In this document: positions 1-10,106 of the stretch, piece by piece
Layout of the letters: every line of letters starts with the position of its first letter
Numbering within the stretch: position 1 is the stretch's first letter
From: Clostridiaceae bacterium BL-3
Lineage (GTDB): Bacteria > Bacillota > Clostridia > Clostridiales > Clostridiaceae
Direction of reading: 5' to 3'
NCBI GenBank assembly: GCA_902809985.1
Contig: CADDXC010000001.1
Location: 2,790,001-2,854,000, forward strand
Length of the DNA: 64,000 bases
The notes under the pieces: model-generated
Database searches by the model: none
What the model saw: the letters and a program-made list of their open reading frames with translations, nothing else
What the model was told of the DNA's origin: nothing
Translations under genes and position numbers: made by a program

Positions 1-806
1 CCGCCGCCATGTCTTCCATATCCACCATAGGTATCCACTATTATCTTTCTTCCTGTAAGTCCTGAATCCCCTTGGGGTCCACCAACTACAAATCTTCCTG
101 TAGGGTTTATAAGATATTTAGTATTTTCATCTAAGAAATCGGATGGTACAATTGGCTTTATGACATTCTCAATTATATCTCTTTCAATCTGTTCTTTAGT
201 TTCCAATTCATCATGTTGGGCAGATACAACTATAGTGTCAACTCTAATGGGTTTATCGCCCTCATATTCTATAGTAACCTGAGTTTTACCATCCGGTCTT
301 AAATAGTTCAAGATACCATCTTTTCTGACCTGAGAAAGCCTTTTTGCCAGTTTATGAGCTAGGCTTATTGGCATAGGCATGTATTCAGGAGTTTCATTAG
401 TGGCAAATCCAAACATCATACCTTGATCTCCGGCTCCTATAGCATCTATTTCTTCCATTTGTCCTTTTTTTGCTTCTAAAGACTTATTAACACCAATTGC
501 TATATCTGATGATTGTTCATCTATTGAAGTTATCACAGAACAAGTATCGCAATCAAATCCATATTTAGCCCTGGTATATCCTATTTCCTTTACAGTTTTT
601 CTAACTATTTTGGGAATATCCACATAACACTTAGTCGATATTTCTCCCATAACCAATATCATGCCTGTAGTGGTAGCAGTTTCACAAGCTACTCTTCCAT
701 AAGGATCTTGTTCCAATATAGCATCCAGAATAGCATCTGAAATCTGATCACACATTTTATCCGGGTGTCCTTCTGTAACTGATTCAGACGTAAATAATTT
801 TCTCAC
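1..806 (-). CDS. metK: S-adenosylmethionine synthetase (5' part, cut by window edge)
   Basis: Makes S-adenosylmethionine from methionine and ATP in the cytoplasm. About 268 N-terminal residues are present; the C-terminal third lies outside the window. Visible family motifs are the GHPDKMCDQ methionine/ATP-binding segment near residue 14, [10 protein letters not shown] in the middle, and the [13 protein letters not shown] and GGYGRHGGG loops close to the window edge. The start is a GTG at 804-806, preceded by a TGGAGGT ribosome binding site at 814-820. A SAM-I riboswitch and an intrinsic terminator lie directly upstream, so expression should fall when SAM is plentiful. Family assignment is secure. 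Confidence 0.97.
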   Translation of the reverse strand, partial: MRKLFTSESVTEGHPDKMCDQISDAILDAILEQDPYGRVACETATTTGMILVMGEISTKCYVDIPKIVRKTVKEIGYTRAKYGFDCDTCSVITSIDEQSSDIAIGVNKSLEAKKGQMEEIDAIGAGDQGMMFGFATNETPEYMPMPISLAHKLAKRLSQVRKDGILNYLRPDGKTQVTIEYEGDKPIRVDTIVVSAQHDELETKEQIERDIIENVIKPIVPSDFLDENTKYLINPTGRFVVGGPQGDSGLTGRKIIVDTYGGYGRHGG

Positions 807-837
807 TTTCAATACCTCCACACTATATAAAAATAAA

Positions 838-862
838 AACCTCTTCAAGTAAGAAGAGGTTA
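838..862 (-). terminator. Riboswitch-controlled intrinsic terminator of metK
   Basis: On the minus strand an AACCTCTTC/GAAGAGGTT stem with a short loop is followed by a run of U. It lies between the S-box aptamer and the metK start, the usual expression platform of a transcription-terminating SAM riboswitch. Confidence 0.9.
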
Positions 863-874
863 AATAATTAACTG

Positions 875-982
875 CTCTCTTATCTTGCAAAGTCAACTTG
901 CAGGAATTGGCACCTTGGCAAAATTTCTACTGGTTGCCGGGTTTCATCGGGCCATTTTCCCTCCACCTCTCTGGATAAGAGC
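875..982 (-). promoter_or_regulatory. SAM-I (S-box) riboswitch aptamer
   Basis: On the minus strand the conserved S-box core is plain: P1 strand CTCTTATC, then AGAGAGGTGGAGGGA, then GGCCCGATGAAACCCGGCAACC, and the closing P1 strand GATAAGAG. This is the known SAM-binding aptamer class that turns off methionine and SAM genes. Its place just upstream of metK and of a terminator fits an OFF switch. What is inferred is only the exact ends. Confidence 0.97.
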
Positions 983-1027
983 TTTTATTATGAGCTTACA
1001 ATATTTACAAAAAATCCTTATAAAATA

Positions 1028-1049
1028 AAAAACACTCCAATAGTGCTTT
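1028..1049 (-). terminator. Terminator of the tRNA operon
   Basis: Directly after the last tRNA (minus strand) a short hairpin with AGCACT/AGTGTT arms and a five-base loop is followed by a U-rich run. It separates the tRNA operon from the metK leader, although read-through is possible because the stem is short. Confidence 0.65.
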
Positions 1050-1052
1050 TTA

Positions 1053-1137
1053 TGGTGGAGGAAGATGGATTCGAACCATCGAAGTCACTGACAACAGATT
1101 TACAGTCTGCCCCCTTTGGCCACTCGGGAATTCCTCC
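1053..1137 (-). tRNA. tRNA-Tyr (GTA), copy 1
   Basis: An 85-nt class II tRNA with long variable arm. The acceptor strands GGAGGAA/TTCCTCC pair, the anticodon loop CTGTAAA carries GTA, the T loop is TTCGAAT, and CCA is encoded. It differs from the second tRNA-Tyr of the same operon by one base (position 1122 against 1392). Confidence 0.96.
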
Positions 1138-1142
1138 ACATT

Positions 1143-1218
<76 letters not shown>

Positions 1219-1239
1219 TTATTTTGTTATATAAAATAA

Positions 1240-1315
1240 TGGTGGGCACAACAGGGCTCGAACCTGTGACCCTCTGCTTGTAAGGCAGATGCTCTCCCAG
1301 CTGAGCTATGCGCCC
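1240..1315 (-). tRNA. tRNA-Val (TAC)
   Basis: A 76-nt cloverleaf with acceptor GGGCGCA pairing with TGTGCCC (one G-U), anticodon loop CTTACAA giving TAC, T loop TTCGAGC and encoded CCA. It sits between the two Tyr-Thr pairs. Confidence 0.96.
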
Positions 1316-1322
1316 ACAGTAT

Positions 1323-1407
1323 TGGTGGAGGAAGATGGATTCGAACCATCGAAGTCACTGACAACAGATTTACAGTCTGCCCCCTTTGGCCGCTCGGGAA
1401 TTCCTCC
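1323..1407 (-). tRNA. tRNA-Tyr (GTA), copy 2
   Basis: Same 85-nt structure as copy 1, with a single substitution in the D arm at 1392. The anticodon is GTA and CCA is encoded. Confidence 0.96.
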
Positions 1408-1412
1408 ACATT

Positions 1413-1488
<76 letters not shown>

Positions 1489-1549
1489 TTATTTATATAA
1501 AACCACATTTTAGATAAAATATAAAGGCATTTAACGTTTAACGTAGTTT

Positions 1550-1578
1550 AGTATACATTTTTACAAGATTATTTTCAA
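1550..1578 (-). promoter_or_regulatory. Promoter of the tRNA operon
   Basis: On the minus strand TTGAAA (1573-1578) and TATACT (1550-1555) are 17 bases apart, a good housekeeping-sigma promoter. It lies 62 bases before the first tRNA. The remaining stretch from 1579 to the yyaC gene is AT-rich and I see nothing else in it. Confidence 0.7.
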
Positions 1579-1763
1579 ATTTCATATTTGAGTAAAATTT
1601 AATATTAAACGTTTATTTCTCTGCCTACCTCGTTATTTCTTTTAAAATCATATACCTCTATTTTAGTCCTAATAATTTACATGATTTCATCATATAAATT
1701 ATATATAGTGTTTGCTGTGAACATTATCCATAAGCATTGTATACATAAAAGAAGGTGAATATA

Positions 1764-2303
1764 TTGAGTAAAATAAAATCCAATTATAAAAACCCACTGG
1801 CATATTACGATTTAGCCCATTTTTTAAAAGATCACATCAACAAAGACACCGTTATAGTGTGCATTGGTACAGATAAATATATAGGAGATTGCCTTGGTCC
1901 TCTAGTAGGTACCCTATTAAAATGCAAGCATTTTCCTCTACCCGTTTATGGTACAATACCAGAGCCAATACACGCTTTAAACATTGAAAGTAAGTTAAAC
2001 GAAATAAAATTGCTTCACCCCAATAATAATATTATAGGAATTGATGCTTGTCTAGGTGATCATGAAGCCATAGGTGAAATACAGGCAAGAGATTTCCCTG
2101 TACACCCTGGCAAAGGAGTAGGAAAATCTCTTCCAAACGTAGGAGATTCATCAATAATAGGGATAGTAGACTCAAACAGCAGTGAAGATGTATTCAGCAA
2201 TACCAGCAACATACGCTTAAACCTAATTTTAAATATGGCTGAAGTAATACTCTATTCATTGATTCACTCATACTACCTCTACTACAATAAGATATTATTA
2301 TAA
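1764..2303 (+). CDS. yyaC: YyaC-family spore protein (DUF1256)
   Basis: A 179-residue protein of the YyaC/DUF1256 family, found in spore formers and annotated as a sporulation protein or putative protease related to the germination-protease fold. The family signature is seen in VIVCIGTDKYIGDCLGPLVG near residue 30, in YGTIPEPIHALN, and in the GIDACLG and GVGKSLPNVGDSSIIG segments. The GAAGGTGA site at 1751-1758 best fits the TTG at 1764; the upstream in-frame GTG at 1755 lies inside that site. It stands alone on the plus strand beside a minus-strand sporulation block. The biochemical role is not settled for the family. Confidence 0.88.
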   Translation: MSKIKSNYKNPLAYYDLAHFLKDHINKDTVIVCIGTDKYIGDCLGPLVGTLLKCKHFPLPVYGTIPEPIHALNIESKLNEIKLLHPNNNIIGIDACLGDHEAIGEIQARDFPVHPGKGVGKSLPNVGDSSIIGIVDSNSSEDVFSNTSNIRLNLILNMAEVILYSLIHSYYLYYNKILL

Positions 2304-2326
2304 TATATATGATTTTACTCTTTTAT

Positions 2327-3358
2327 TTAATCTATTAAAGTTATGTCATCGCCTGTAAAAATAACTTCCATTTTATCCAAATATTCAAGAACTTTACCTG
2401 TACCTAAAGCTACACAGGATATTGGATCTTCGGCTACATAAACGGGCACACAGGTAACTTCCTGTATTAAATCACTTAAGCCATTTAGCAAAGCTCCTCC
2501 TCCAGTCATAACTATGCCCTTTTCCGCTATATCTGCAGATAGTTCTGGAGGAGTTTTTTCCAATACCGCCTTGGTTGTATCTGCTATAGCATTTACAGTT
2601 TCCTTCAAAGCTATTCTCATCTCTTTAGAAGATATTTCCATGTTCTTAGGAAGTCCAGTGATTAAATCTCTTCCCCTTATTTCCATGCTATTTTCTTCAT
2701 CCTTGTGAAATGCAGAACCTATTTTTATCTTTAAGTTTTCTGAAGTTCTCTCACCAATCATCAATTTATGTTCTTTTCTAATATATTTCATTATAGCTTC
2801 ATCAAATTTGTCTCCTGCTACTTTAATTGAAGCCCTTACCACTATTCCTCCCAGTGAAATTATAGCCACATCGGTGGTTCCTCCTCCTATATCAATTACC
2901 ATACTTCCACTCGCTTTAGTTATATCGATTCCAGCACCTATAGCTGCAGCCAATGGTTCTTCAATTAAAAATACTTTTTTTGCACCTGCATTTTTAGCTG
3001 CATCGATTACAGCTCTTTTTTCAACTTCAGTAGCCTCGCAGGGAATGCAAACAACTATCCTTGGCGCTGACATTCTCTTCTTCCCACAAGCTTTTCCTAT
3101 AAAATACTTCAGCATTTTTTCCGTTACATCGTAATCGGATATAACTCCATCTTTTAACGGACGAATTGCAACAATATTACCCGGTGTCCTGCCTATCATC
3201 TGCCATGCTTCTTCTCCCACAGCCAGCACTCTATTTTTACTCTTATCTATGGCAACCACAGAAGGTTCTTTTAAAATTACCCCCTTGCCTTTAATATATA
3301 CAAGCACCGTAGCCGTACCTAAGTCTATTCCCATATCAGTTCCTATATTAAAAAACAT
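2327..3358 (-). CDS. mbl: MreB/Mbl-type rod-shape actin homologue
   Basis: Bacterial actin that forms membrane-bound filaments and guides the cell-wall elongation machinery. Seen are the phosphate-1 motif GIDLGTA at the N-terminus, DIGGGTTDVAIISLGG in the middle and the adenosine motif GGGALLNGL near the C-terminus; 343 residues is normal for the family. I chose ATG 3358, because an AGGAG site precedes it, over the GTG at 3370 that overlaps the site. Its place just downstream of spoIIID, as in Bacillus subtilis, argues for the Mbl branch rather than MreB of the mreBCD operon. Mbl against MreB remains an inference from context. Confidence 0.9.
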   Translation of the reverse strand: MFFNIGTDMGIDLGTATVLVYIKGKGVILKEPSVVAIDKSKNRVLAVGEEAWQMIGRTPGNIVAIRPLKDGVISDYDVTEKMLKYFIGKACGKKRMSAPRIVVCIPCEATEVEKRAVIDAAKNAGAKKVFLIEEPLAAAIGAGIDITKASGSMVIDIGGGTTDVAIISLGGIVVRASIKVAGDKFDEAIMKYIRKEHKLMIGERTSENLKIKIGSAFHKDEENSMEIRGRDLITGLPKNMEISSKEMRIALKETVNAIADTTKAVLEKTPPELSADIAEKGIVMTGGGALLNGLSDLIQEVTCVPVYVAEDPISCVALGTGKVLEYLDKMEVIFTGDDITLID

Positions 3359-3458
3359 CCCTTTTTTCACTCCTACTCTAACTTGCTTTTCATAATAAAA
3401 TGTAAATACATTTACTATTAATTATAATATCATATTATAATTATAATGGGAATGTTTT

Positions 3459-3719
3459 TTAACCTTCAATAGCTTTATATTTCATTTTGGTGGCCTTTCC
3501 ACCTCTTATATGTCTTTCTGCTTTATTATAATCCAATATACTCTTGGCCTCCTGGGCAACCTGTGGATTTATTTTTGGCAACCTCTCAGTCATATCTTTG
3601 TGTATAGTACTTTTACTGACTCCAAAAACTTTAGCGGTTTTTCTTATAGTAGCTTTAGATCCTATTATATATTTAGCAACTTCCATAACTCTCTCTTCAA
3701 TATAATCTTTCAAACTCAT
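3459..3719 (-). CDS. spoIIID: Sporulation transcription factor SpoIIID
   Basis: An 86-residue DNA-binding protein that tunes sigma-E (mother-cell) gene expression. The helix-turn-helix is visible at ATIRKTAKVFGVSKSTIHKD, residues 23-42, followed by the basic C-terminal helix with RHIRGGKATKMKYK. Length and sequence match the family throughout. AAGGAG lies properly before the ATG. It stands directly upstream of mbl, the same arrangement as in Bacillus. Confidence 0.96.
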   Translation of the reverse strand: MSLKDYIEERVMEVAKYIIGSKATIRKTAKVFGVSKSTIHKDMTERLPKINPQVAQEAKSILDYNKAERHIRGGKATKMKYKAIEG

Positions 3720-3870
3720 TCAACTCCTTCATACAAAAATGTTATTATTCAAAACTTTCTATTATAAAATCGTTTAAACATTTTCTACGTAATTTAAAAA
3801 ACTTTTAGTATATACTTGTCCTTCCATATATAAATATGCCCCTTTATACCTTAAAATTCATTGTATATGA

Positions 3871-3902
3871 GCCATTTCTCTATAAAACCTAAGAGAAATG
3901 GC
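3871..3902 (-). terminator. Hairpin after spoIIQ
   Basis: Perfect 11-bp arms (GCCATTTCTCT and its complement) lie directly after the spoIIQ stop. No clear U run follows, so termination is less certain than the structure. Confidence 0.5.
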
Positions 3903-3908
3903 CAAATA

Positions 3909-4616
3909 TTAATATTTTATATATTTACCTGGATCAACAAATTCTTTTCCCTTCAAAACAGCAAAATGTAGATGATTCCCATATTTTTCATAGGCTGATC
4001 TCAAAGTAGTCTTGCCCACTATTCCTATAACTGCTCCCTTTTTTACCGTCTGACCTGCACTGACTTTAACGTTTGGATCTAAATTAGAATAAATGGTCTT
4101 CAATCCATTTTGATGATCTAATATGACTTCCACTCCATCTTGCGTTGCAGTATTTACCGCTTCTACTTTTCCATCCATTGCTGCAAATACTGGTTTCCCC
4201 AAATCTGTTTGTATATCATATCCTAAGTTGGGTCTGTACGTTCCAGTAGAATTCCAATATACCGGATCTTCTGAAAATCCTCTTGCAATAACTCCCTCCA
4301 CTGGTTTTTGGAATGAAGTACTCATTGAATTGGATACTCCTTTCGAAGCCTCCTTCTCAGCATTTGCCTGGCTGTTCTCTTTAACTTGAAGGGCATTGTC
4401 ATAGCTTGAAGAAGGATTTTTATCCGCCTTTGCAGTTTGCTTAACCTGCTTTTGTTCTATGGCTTGACTTTTCTGCAGCTCAGCACTCTGTTCTTTATTG
4501 TTTTTTGCAGTCAGCAGTGCAACTGTTGCAACTATACAAAGACAAATAAATAATATTACGTAAAAACCCTCCTTTTTCAAAAAGTTAATCGCTTTATTTG
4601 AAAATTTTTTGTCCAT
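3909..4616 (-). CDS. spoIIQ: SpoIIQ-like M23 (LytM) engulfment protein
   Basis: Forespore membrane protein that pairs with SpoIIIAH across the intermembrane space during engulfment. The 235-residue product has one N-terminal membrane span (about residues 16-38), a low-complexity Gln/Lys-rich linker and a C-terminal LytM/M23 domain. The zinc site is incomplete: the first ligand motif, usually HxGxD, reads NLGYD, and the usual YxHL reads YSNL, while the last motif HLHF is kept. Peptidase activity is therefore doubtful, as in Bacillus SpoIIQ. I chose ATG 4616 because AAAGGAGGTG precedes it; an in-frame extension to 4766 has no site and runs through a terminator. spoIID lies upstream. Confidence 0.9.
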   Translation of the reverse strand: MDKKFSNKAINFLKKEGFYVILFICLCIVATVALLTAKNNKEQSAELQKSQAIEQKQVKQTAKADKNPSSSYDNALQVKENSQANAEKEASKGVSNSMSTSFQKPVEGVIARGFSEDPVYWNSTGTYRPNLGYDIQTDLGKPVFAAMDGKVEAVNTATQDGVEVILDHQNGLKTIYSNLDPNVKVSAGQTVKKGAVIGIVGKTTLRSAYEKYGNHLHFAVLKGKEFVDPGKYIKY

Positions 4617-4698
4617 ATGAACACCTCCTTTTTGTAGTTTGTCCAGAGAATAACAAAAAATACATATTTTATAAATTTTTTTATAAATTTTTTGTAAA

Positions 4699-4752
4699 AA
4701 AAGGGAATGCTGTAAAACCGTTTTTAAGAATAGTTTTACAGCATTCCCTTTT
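4699..4752 (-). terminator. Strong terminator between spoIID and spoIIQ
   Basis: Perfect 20-bp inverted repeat (4699-4718 with 4733-4752) and a U-rich run on the minus strand after spoIID. It implies that spoIIQ, which starts at 4616, is mostly transcribed from its own promoter, which fits forespore expression of spoIIQ and mother-cell expression of spoIID known in Bacillus. Confidence 0.9.
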
Positions 4753-4778
4753 GTAATATGCCGCATAGAATATTATGT

Positions 4779-5810
4779 TTACTTTAGAAATAAAGATACA
4801 TTTTTTAAACTTATACCAGTATAATAATGACTTAAAATCTGCATGTAATTTTTACCCTCTTTAGCCATAGTATTGGCCCCCCATTGACTCATTCCAACTC
4901 TATGCCCATATCCCAGGCATTCAATATAAACCTTGTCTTTAAAATATACAGTAAAATTTGTAGAATTCAGCCCCATAATAGCTCTAAATTTAGTTCCAGA
5001 GATAGTAACCGAACCAAGTTTAATCTCCTTGACTGCTCCTCCTTCCGTTCTGTCCTGTACATTTACTTCTTTAGATAGGCTTTTTAAACTCAGTCCCGAG
5101 CTAGGATAATACATATTTACCTTATCTACAAAGTTCTTATAGGACATTCCCACTGAAGTTTTATATTTATTATGTGCACTCTCTTCCTCTGGGCTTTTCA
5201 CGCTCTTCAAATACCCCTCTCCTTCTTTAAATACATCTTCTGCATTTTCCGTCCTCCCTCCACTTATGGCAAAATAATAAGGTTCCATAACTAATTTACC
5301 CTTATAGGACAATACCTGCCCCGATGTAGCTTGTACAGCTTGTTCTATCTTATCCCAGTATTCTTCAGCTTTTGCCTTTGGCCAGGTATTCATCCTATTC
5401 TCTTTGCTTTGAAACACCTGACATGCCACAGTGTCACATACATCTGCTCCTGTATTACTCTTATATTTTTTCCCACCATATACTTCCATATGGGCAGCTC
5501 CAAAAGTTCTCGCTGCCACAGCTTGAGCTTTAAGGGCCTCTTTTGAAAATTCCGCTGGCATTTCACCTGCCACCACTCCCAGAACATAATCCTCCAAACT
5601 CATTTCTTCTATTTTATGTTTCTCGGTTATATACACTCTTATACTTTTTGAATTGTCATGATCTTCTCTGAATATTATATTTTTTGATTTCATTATAAAT
5701 TCTGGCAGACTATCCCCTCCATTTTCTTTTCCCACTATGATGAAAGAAAGTACAATGATAAAAAGTACACTCATAAATATCAATATTGCAGATTTTTTTA
5801 AAAAGTTCAT
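4779..5810 (-). CDS. spoIID: Stage II sporulation protein D (lytic transglycosylase)
   Basis: Mother-cell membrane enzyme that cuts peptidoglycan glycan strands and drives engulfment together with SpoIIP and SpoIIM. The 343-residue protein has an N-terminal membrane span at about 7-27, the SpoIID motif EDYVLGVVAGEMPAEF at residues 73-88 holding the conserved glutamate region, and the C-terminal GYGHRVGMSQWGAN signature. GAGAGG precedes the ATG. It lies between murA and spoIIQ, as in Bacillus. Assignment is secure. Confidence 0.96.
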   Translation of the reverse strand: MNFLKKSAILIFMSVLFIIVLSFIIVGKENGGDSLPEFIMKSKNIIFREDHDNSKSIRVYITEKHKIEEMSLEDYVLGVVAGEMPAEFSKEALKAQAVAARTFGAAHMEVYGGKKYKSNTGADVCDTVACQVFQSKENRMNTWPKAKAEEYWDKIEQAVQATSGQVLSYKGKLVMEPYYFAISGGRTENAEDVFKEGEGYLKSVKSPEEESAHNKYKTSVGMSYKNFVDKVNMYYPSSGLSLKSLSKEVNVQDRTEGGAVKEIKLGSVTISGTKFRAIMGLNSTNFTVYFKDKVYIECLGYGHRVGMSQWGANTMAKEGKNYMQILSHYYTGISLKNVSLFLK

Positions 5811-5952
5811 GATTTACCTCTCTACTATTCCACACCCATCTATATTTTCAATAGTATATTCTTATTATTATTACATCTAAAATATTCCAATCACGGACAT
5901 ATTTAAAAACCTCTATTAAAGCTGTACAATAATTCTGCAAATATAACTGCAC

Positions 5953-5985
5953 ATTAAAAAAAAGAAGATCTTGATTAATCTTCTT
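5953..5985 (-). terminator. Terminator after murA
   Basis: AAGAAGAT/ATCTTCTT arms (5962-5969, 5978-5985) with an eight-base loop are followed on the minus strand by eight U residues. It closes the murA transcript before spoIID. Confidence 0.85.
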
Positions 5986-6005
5986 CTCTACACATCATTA
6001 AATTA

Positions 6006-7262
6006 TCAATTTATCCTCTCAATATCAGCACCTAATCCTCTGAGTTTTTTTTCAATATCCACATATCCCCTGTCTACATGATATATATCAGTAACTTCTG
6101 TTTCTCCCTCTGCTGCCAGACCACAGAGTATTAGAGCAGCACCAGCCCTAAGATCTGTTGCCCTCACTTCTGCTCCTGTAAGTTTATCAACTCCCTCTAT
6201 GACAGCACTCCTTCCATCTATCTTTATGTTTGCTCCCATTCTTTTCATCTCCACTGCGTGCATAAATCTATTTTCAAAAATAGTCTCAGTTATTATACTC
6301 GTCCCTTTAACCGTACATAAAAGGCCAGTCATCTGAGATTGCATATCAGTGGGAAATCCAGGATAAGGCATTGTTTTAATATCTATAGGTCTTAGATTTC
6401 TATCTCCATCTACAATCAAACTATTTCCTTCCACTCTTATATACACTCCTGCTTCAGTTAATTTAGCAATTATAGGTTTTAAATGTTCCTCATTTATGCC
6501 ATTTATTTTAATTTTGCTTCTGGTTATGGAAGCAGCAACCATAAAAGTTCCAGCTTCTATTCTGTCACATATGGGTTTATGAGTACTTCCCCTTAAATCT
6601 TTAACTCCTATTACATGAATAGTCCCGGATCCTGCCCCTACAATTCTAGCACCCATGCTGTTCAAAAATTTGGCCAGATCTTTTATCTCCGGTTCTTCTG
6701 CTGCATTTTCTATTATAGTTTCTCCTTCAGCCATTACTGCTGCCATCATTATATTTTCCGTAGCTCCCACAGATGGAAAATCTAAATATATTTTACTGCC
6801 TATTAACTTTTTAGCTTGTGCCTCCACATATCCATGTCCTATATTTACTTCTGCTCCAAGAGCACTAAAACCCTTTAAATGCAAATCTATAGGTCTGGTT
6901 CCAATATTGCATCCCCCTGGGAGAGATAATTTAAATCTACCAAACCTAGATATCATAGGACCCATTATTAGAAATGAAGCTCTCATTTTTTTTACCAGCT
7001 CACTACAGGGACTGCAGTCCCTTATATTGGAAGTATCTATTATAATCTTATTTGCATTTTTATCTATATTTATATCTGCAAATATACTTCTCAGTATATC
7101 GCTTATTACAAAGACATCTTCAAGCATCGGGACTTCCTCTATTATACATTTGTCCCCACTTAAAATACAAGCTGCTATAACAGGTAACACAGAATTTTTA
7201 GCAGTACTGATGTTTACTTCTCCATGCAGTTTATTTCCTCCCCTAACCACTATTTTACTCAT
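6006..7262 (-). CDS. murA: UDP-N-acetylglucosamine 1-carboxyvinyltransferase
   Basis: First committed step of peptidoglycan synthesis: transfers enolpyruvate from PEP to UDP-GlcNAc in the cytoplasm. The 418-residue length is typical. Conserved Lys22 (in KNSVLP) and the catalytic, fosfomycin-sensitive Cys118 in GGCNIGTRPID are present. GGAGGAAC precedes the ATG. Low-GC Firmicutes often carry two MurA enzymes; the position next to ywmB, spoIID and spoIIQ matches the MurAA locus of Bacillus. Confidence 0.95.
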   Translation of the reverse strand: MSKIVVRGGNKLHGEVNISTAKNSVLPVIAACILSGDKCIIEEVPMLEDVFVISDILRSIFADINIDKNANKIIIDTSNIRDCSPCSELVKKMRASFLIMGPMISRFGRFKLSLPGGCNIGTRPIDLHLKGFSALGAEVNIGHGYVEAQAKKLIGSKIYLDFPSVGATENIMMAAVMAEGETIIENAAEEPEIKDLAKFLNSMGARIVGAGSGTIHVIGVKDLRGSTHKPICDRIEAGTFMVAASITRSKIKINGINEEHLKPIIAKLTEAGVYIRVEGNSLIVDGDRNLRPIDIKTMPYPGFPTDMQSQMTGLLCTVKGTSIITETIFENRFMHAVEMKRMGANIKIDGRSAVIEGVDKLTGAEVRATDLRAGAALILCGLAAEGETEVTDIYHVDRGYVDIEKKLRGLGADIERIN

Positions 7263-7316
7263 AATGTTCCTCCATTCTATAATTTGCTGATATGTTAATT
7301 ATTTTGTACTACTATA

Positions 7317-8051
7317 CTAGTATGTTGTCATTATTTCCGGTGTTCCCATAATTATATAGATTCCAGTAGAGTATTTTACAACAGAATAATTAAAATCTAT
7401 CAAATCTCCGTTACTCTGTATTGGATCAAACATATGAGTATATGCAGTAGAGCTGTATCCTTGATTTAAGGGCACAGTTTTGATATTAGATGTACCTATG
7501 TTTTTCAAAGTATCCTCCAGTTTTCTATTTACAGTTGTAACGTTCCCCATTTGTACCTTAGCTTTTACATATTGATAGTACTGACATTTTTCTCCTACAT
7601 TAGATAAACATTCTTCAACCATATTCTTTAGATATGGCAATTCATAATCATCACATTTTTCAACAACATTAACAGTTATAATATTATGATTTTCATACTG
7701 AACACTTTCTATGTAGCCATTTATGTAACTATGGCCAAATTCTATTGAATATAATCCATTATTTCTCAAAACTTTTTTGTCGAGTTTTTCATATTCAAGT
7801 AAATTCTGAAATATTCTATTTACAACTTTTTCTCCCTGTTCATCAGTGCTAAAAACTGCCATGACATTACATTCCTCAGGACTACTATGAGTATCATCCA
7901 GTATATATTTAAATAGATCAGCTTTTTTTTCATTCAAAACAATATTTTTTGGAAAACTTAAACTACCTACACTACTTCCATAAGCTTTTACATAGTACTG
8001 AAAAGAAAATATACACAATAATAAGCAAAATAATATTTTTATATTTTTCAT
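7317..8051 (-). CDS. YwmB-like (DUF1779) secreted protein
   Basis: A 244-residue protein with a cleavable-looking signal peptide (ILFCLLLCIFSFQYYVKAYG). The best match I can argue is the YwmB/DUF1779 family, because of the conserved position between atpC and murA in Bacillus and the C-terminal pattern GYSSTAYTHMF...DFNYSVVKYSTG...YIIMGTPEI. No enzyme motif is visible. The ATG has no nearby ribosome binding site; a very strong GGGGGGAAGG lies 32 bases upstream with a perfect hairpin in between (see findings). Function unknown. Confidence 0.7.
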   Translation of the reverse strand: MKNIKILFCLLLCIFSFQYYVKAYGSSVGSLSFPKNIVLNEKKADLFKYILDDTHSSPEECNVMAVFSTDEQGEKVVNRIFQNLLEYEKLDKKVLRNNGLYSIEFGHSYINGYIESVQYENHNIITVNVVEKCDDYELPYLKNMVEECLSNVGEKCQYYQYVKAKVQMGNVTTVNRKLEDTLKNIGTSNIKTVPLNQGYSSTAYTHMFDPIQSNGDLIDFNYSVVKYSTGIYIIMGTPEIMTTY

Positions 8052-8211
8052 ATAAAGCAGTTTTGTGAAAATATTTCACAAAACCTTCCCCCCTTTTCTC
8101 TTAAACATTATGGACAACTTTTATACTAATATTCAAAAAAAATAAAATTCCATAGAAGGGACTTTATATTAATATATAAATTTACTCAATAAAAGGTGCA
8201 TATTTTCAAAT

Positions 8212-8261
8212 AAAAAACACTGCCAAAATCATTATATAAATGAAGTTTGACAGTGTTTTTT
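8212..8261 (-). terminator. Terminator of the ATP synthase operon
   Basis: AAAAAACACTG/CAGTGTTTTTT arms, extended inward by CCAAA/TTTG with one mismatch, lie 28 bases after the atpC stop with a U run on the minus strand. It closes the atp operon before ywmB. Confidence 0.88.
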
Positions 8262-8289
8262 CACATTTAAATAAACTATAAAAACACAT

Positions 8290-8688
8290 CTATTGCTTTA
8301 GATTAATTCTAGCCAGCGCTCTAGCAAGTGCCAGTTCTGCTCTTTGTACATCAATTCCATCTCTATTGGTCAGTCTTTTTTTTGCCCTATCCCTGGCCTC
8401 TTCTGCTCTCCTTATATCTATTTCCTCTGGCCATTCACAAGCATCACACAAGATTTTTAATTTATTTTCTTTTACTTCCAATATTCCAACAGATGTAAAT
8501 GCCTTTAGTTTCTTGTTATCTTTTTGAACAATCACTGTATCAGCAGGTCTCAAAGTAGTTATTAAAGGCATATGATCTGGAAGAATTGTTATGCCTCCTA
8601 AAGTACTTTCCGTTATCAATTCTATCACTTCTCCCTCATAAAATTCCCTATCGGGAGTAAGGATAGTCAATTTTAACACTTCTGACAT
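8290..8688 (-). CDS. atpC: ATP synthase F1 subunit epsilon
   Basis: Central-stalk subunit that links the gamma rotor to the c ring and inhibits ATP hydrolysis. The 132 residues show the N-terminal beta-sandwich (LTILTPDREFYEGEVIEL, GGITILPDHMPLIT) and the C-terminal helical hairpin rich in Arg and Ala. It is the last gene of the operon, 11 bases after atpD, and is followed by a terminator. Confidence 0.96.
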   Translation of the reverse strand: MSEVLKLTILTPDREFYEGEVIELITESTLGGITILPDHMPLITTLRPADTVIVQKDNKKLKAFTSVGILEVKENKLKILCDACEWPEEIDIRRAEEARDRAKKRLTNRDGIDVQRAELALARALARINLKQ

Positions 8689-8699
8689 ATTAATCTCCT

Positions 8700-10106
<1,407 letters not shown>

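Noticed and set aside
2808..3134. 108-codon plus-strand ORF opposite mbl
   Set aside because: Antisense shadow of a strongly conserved actin-like gene.
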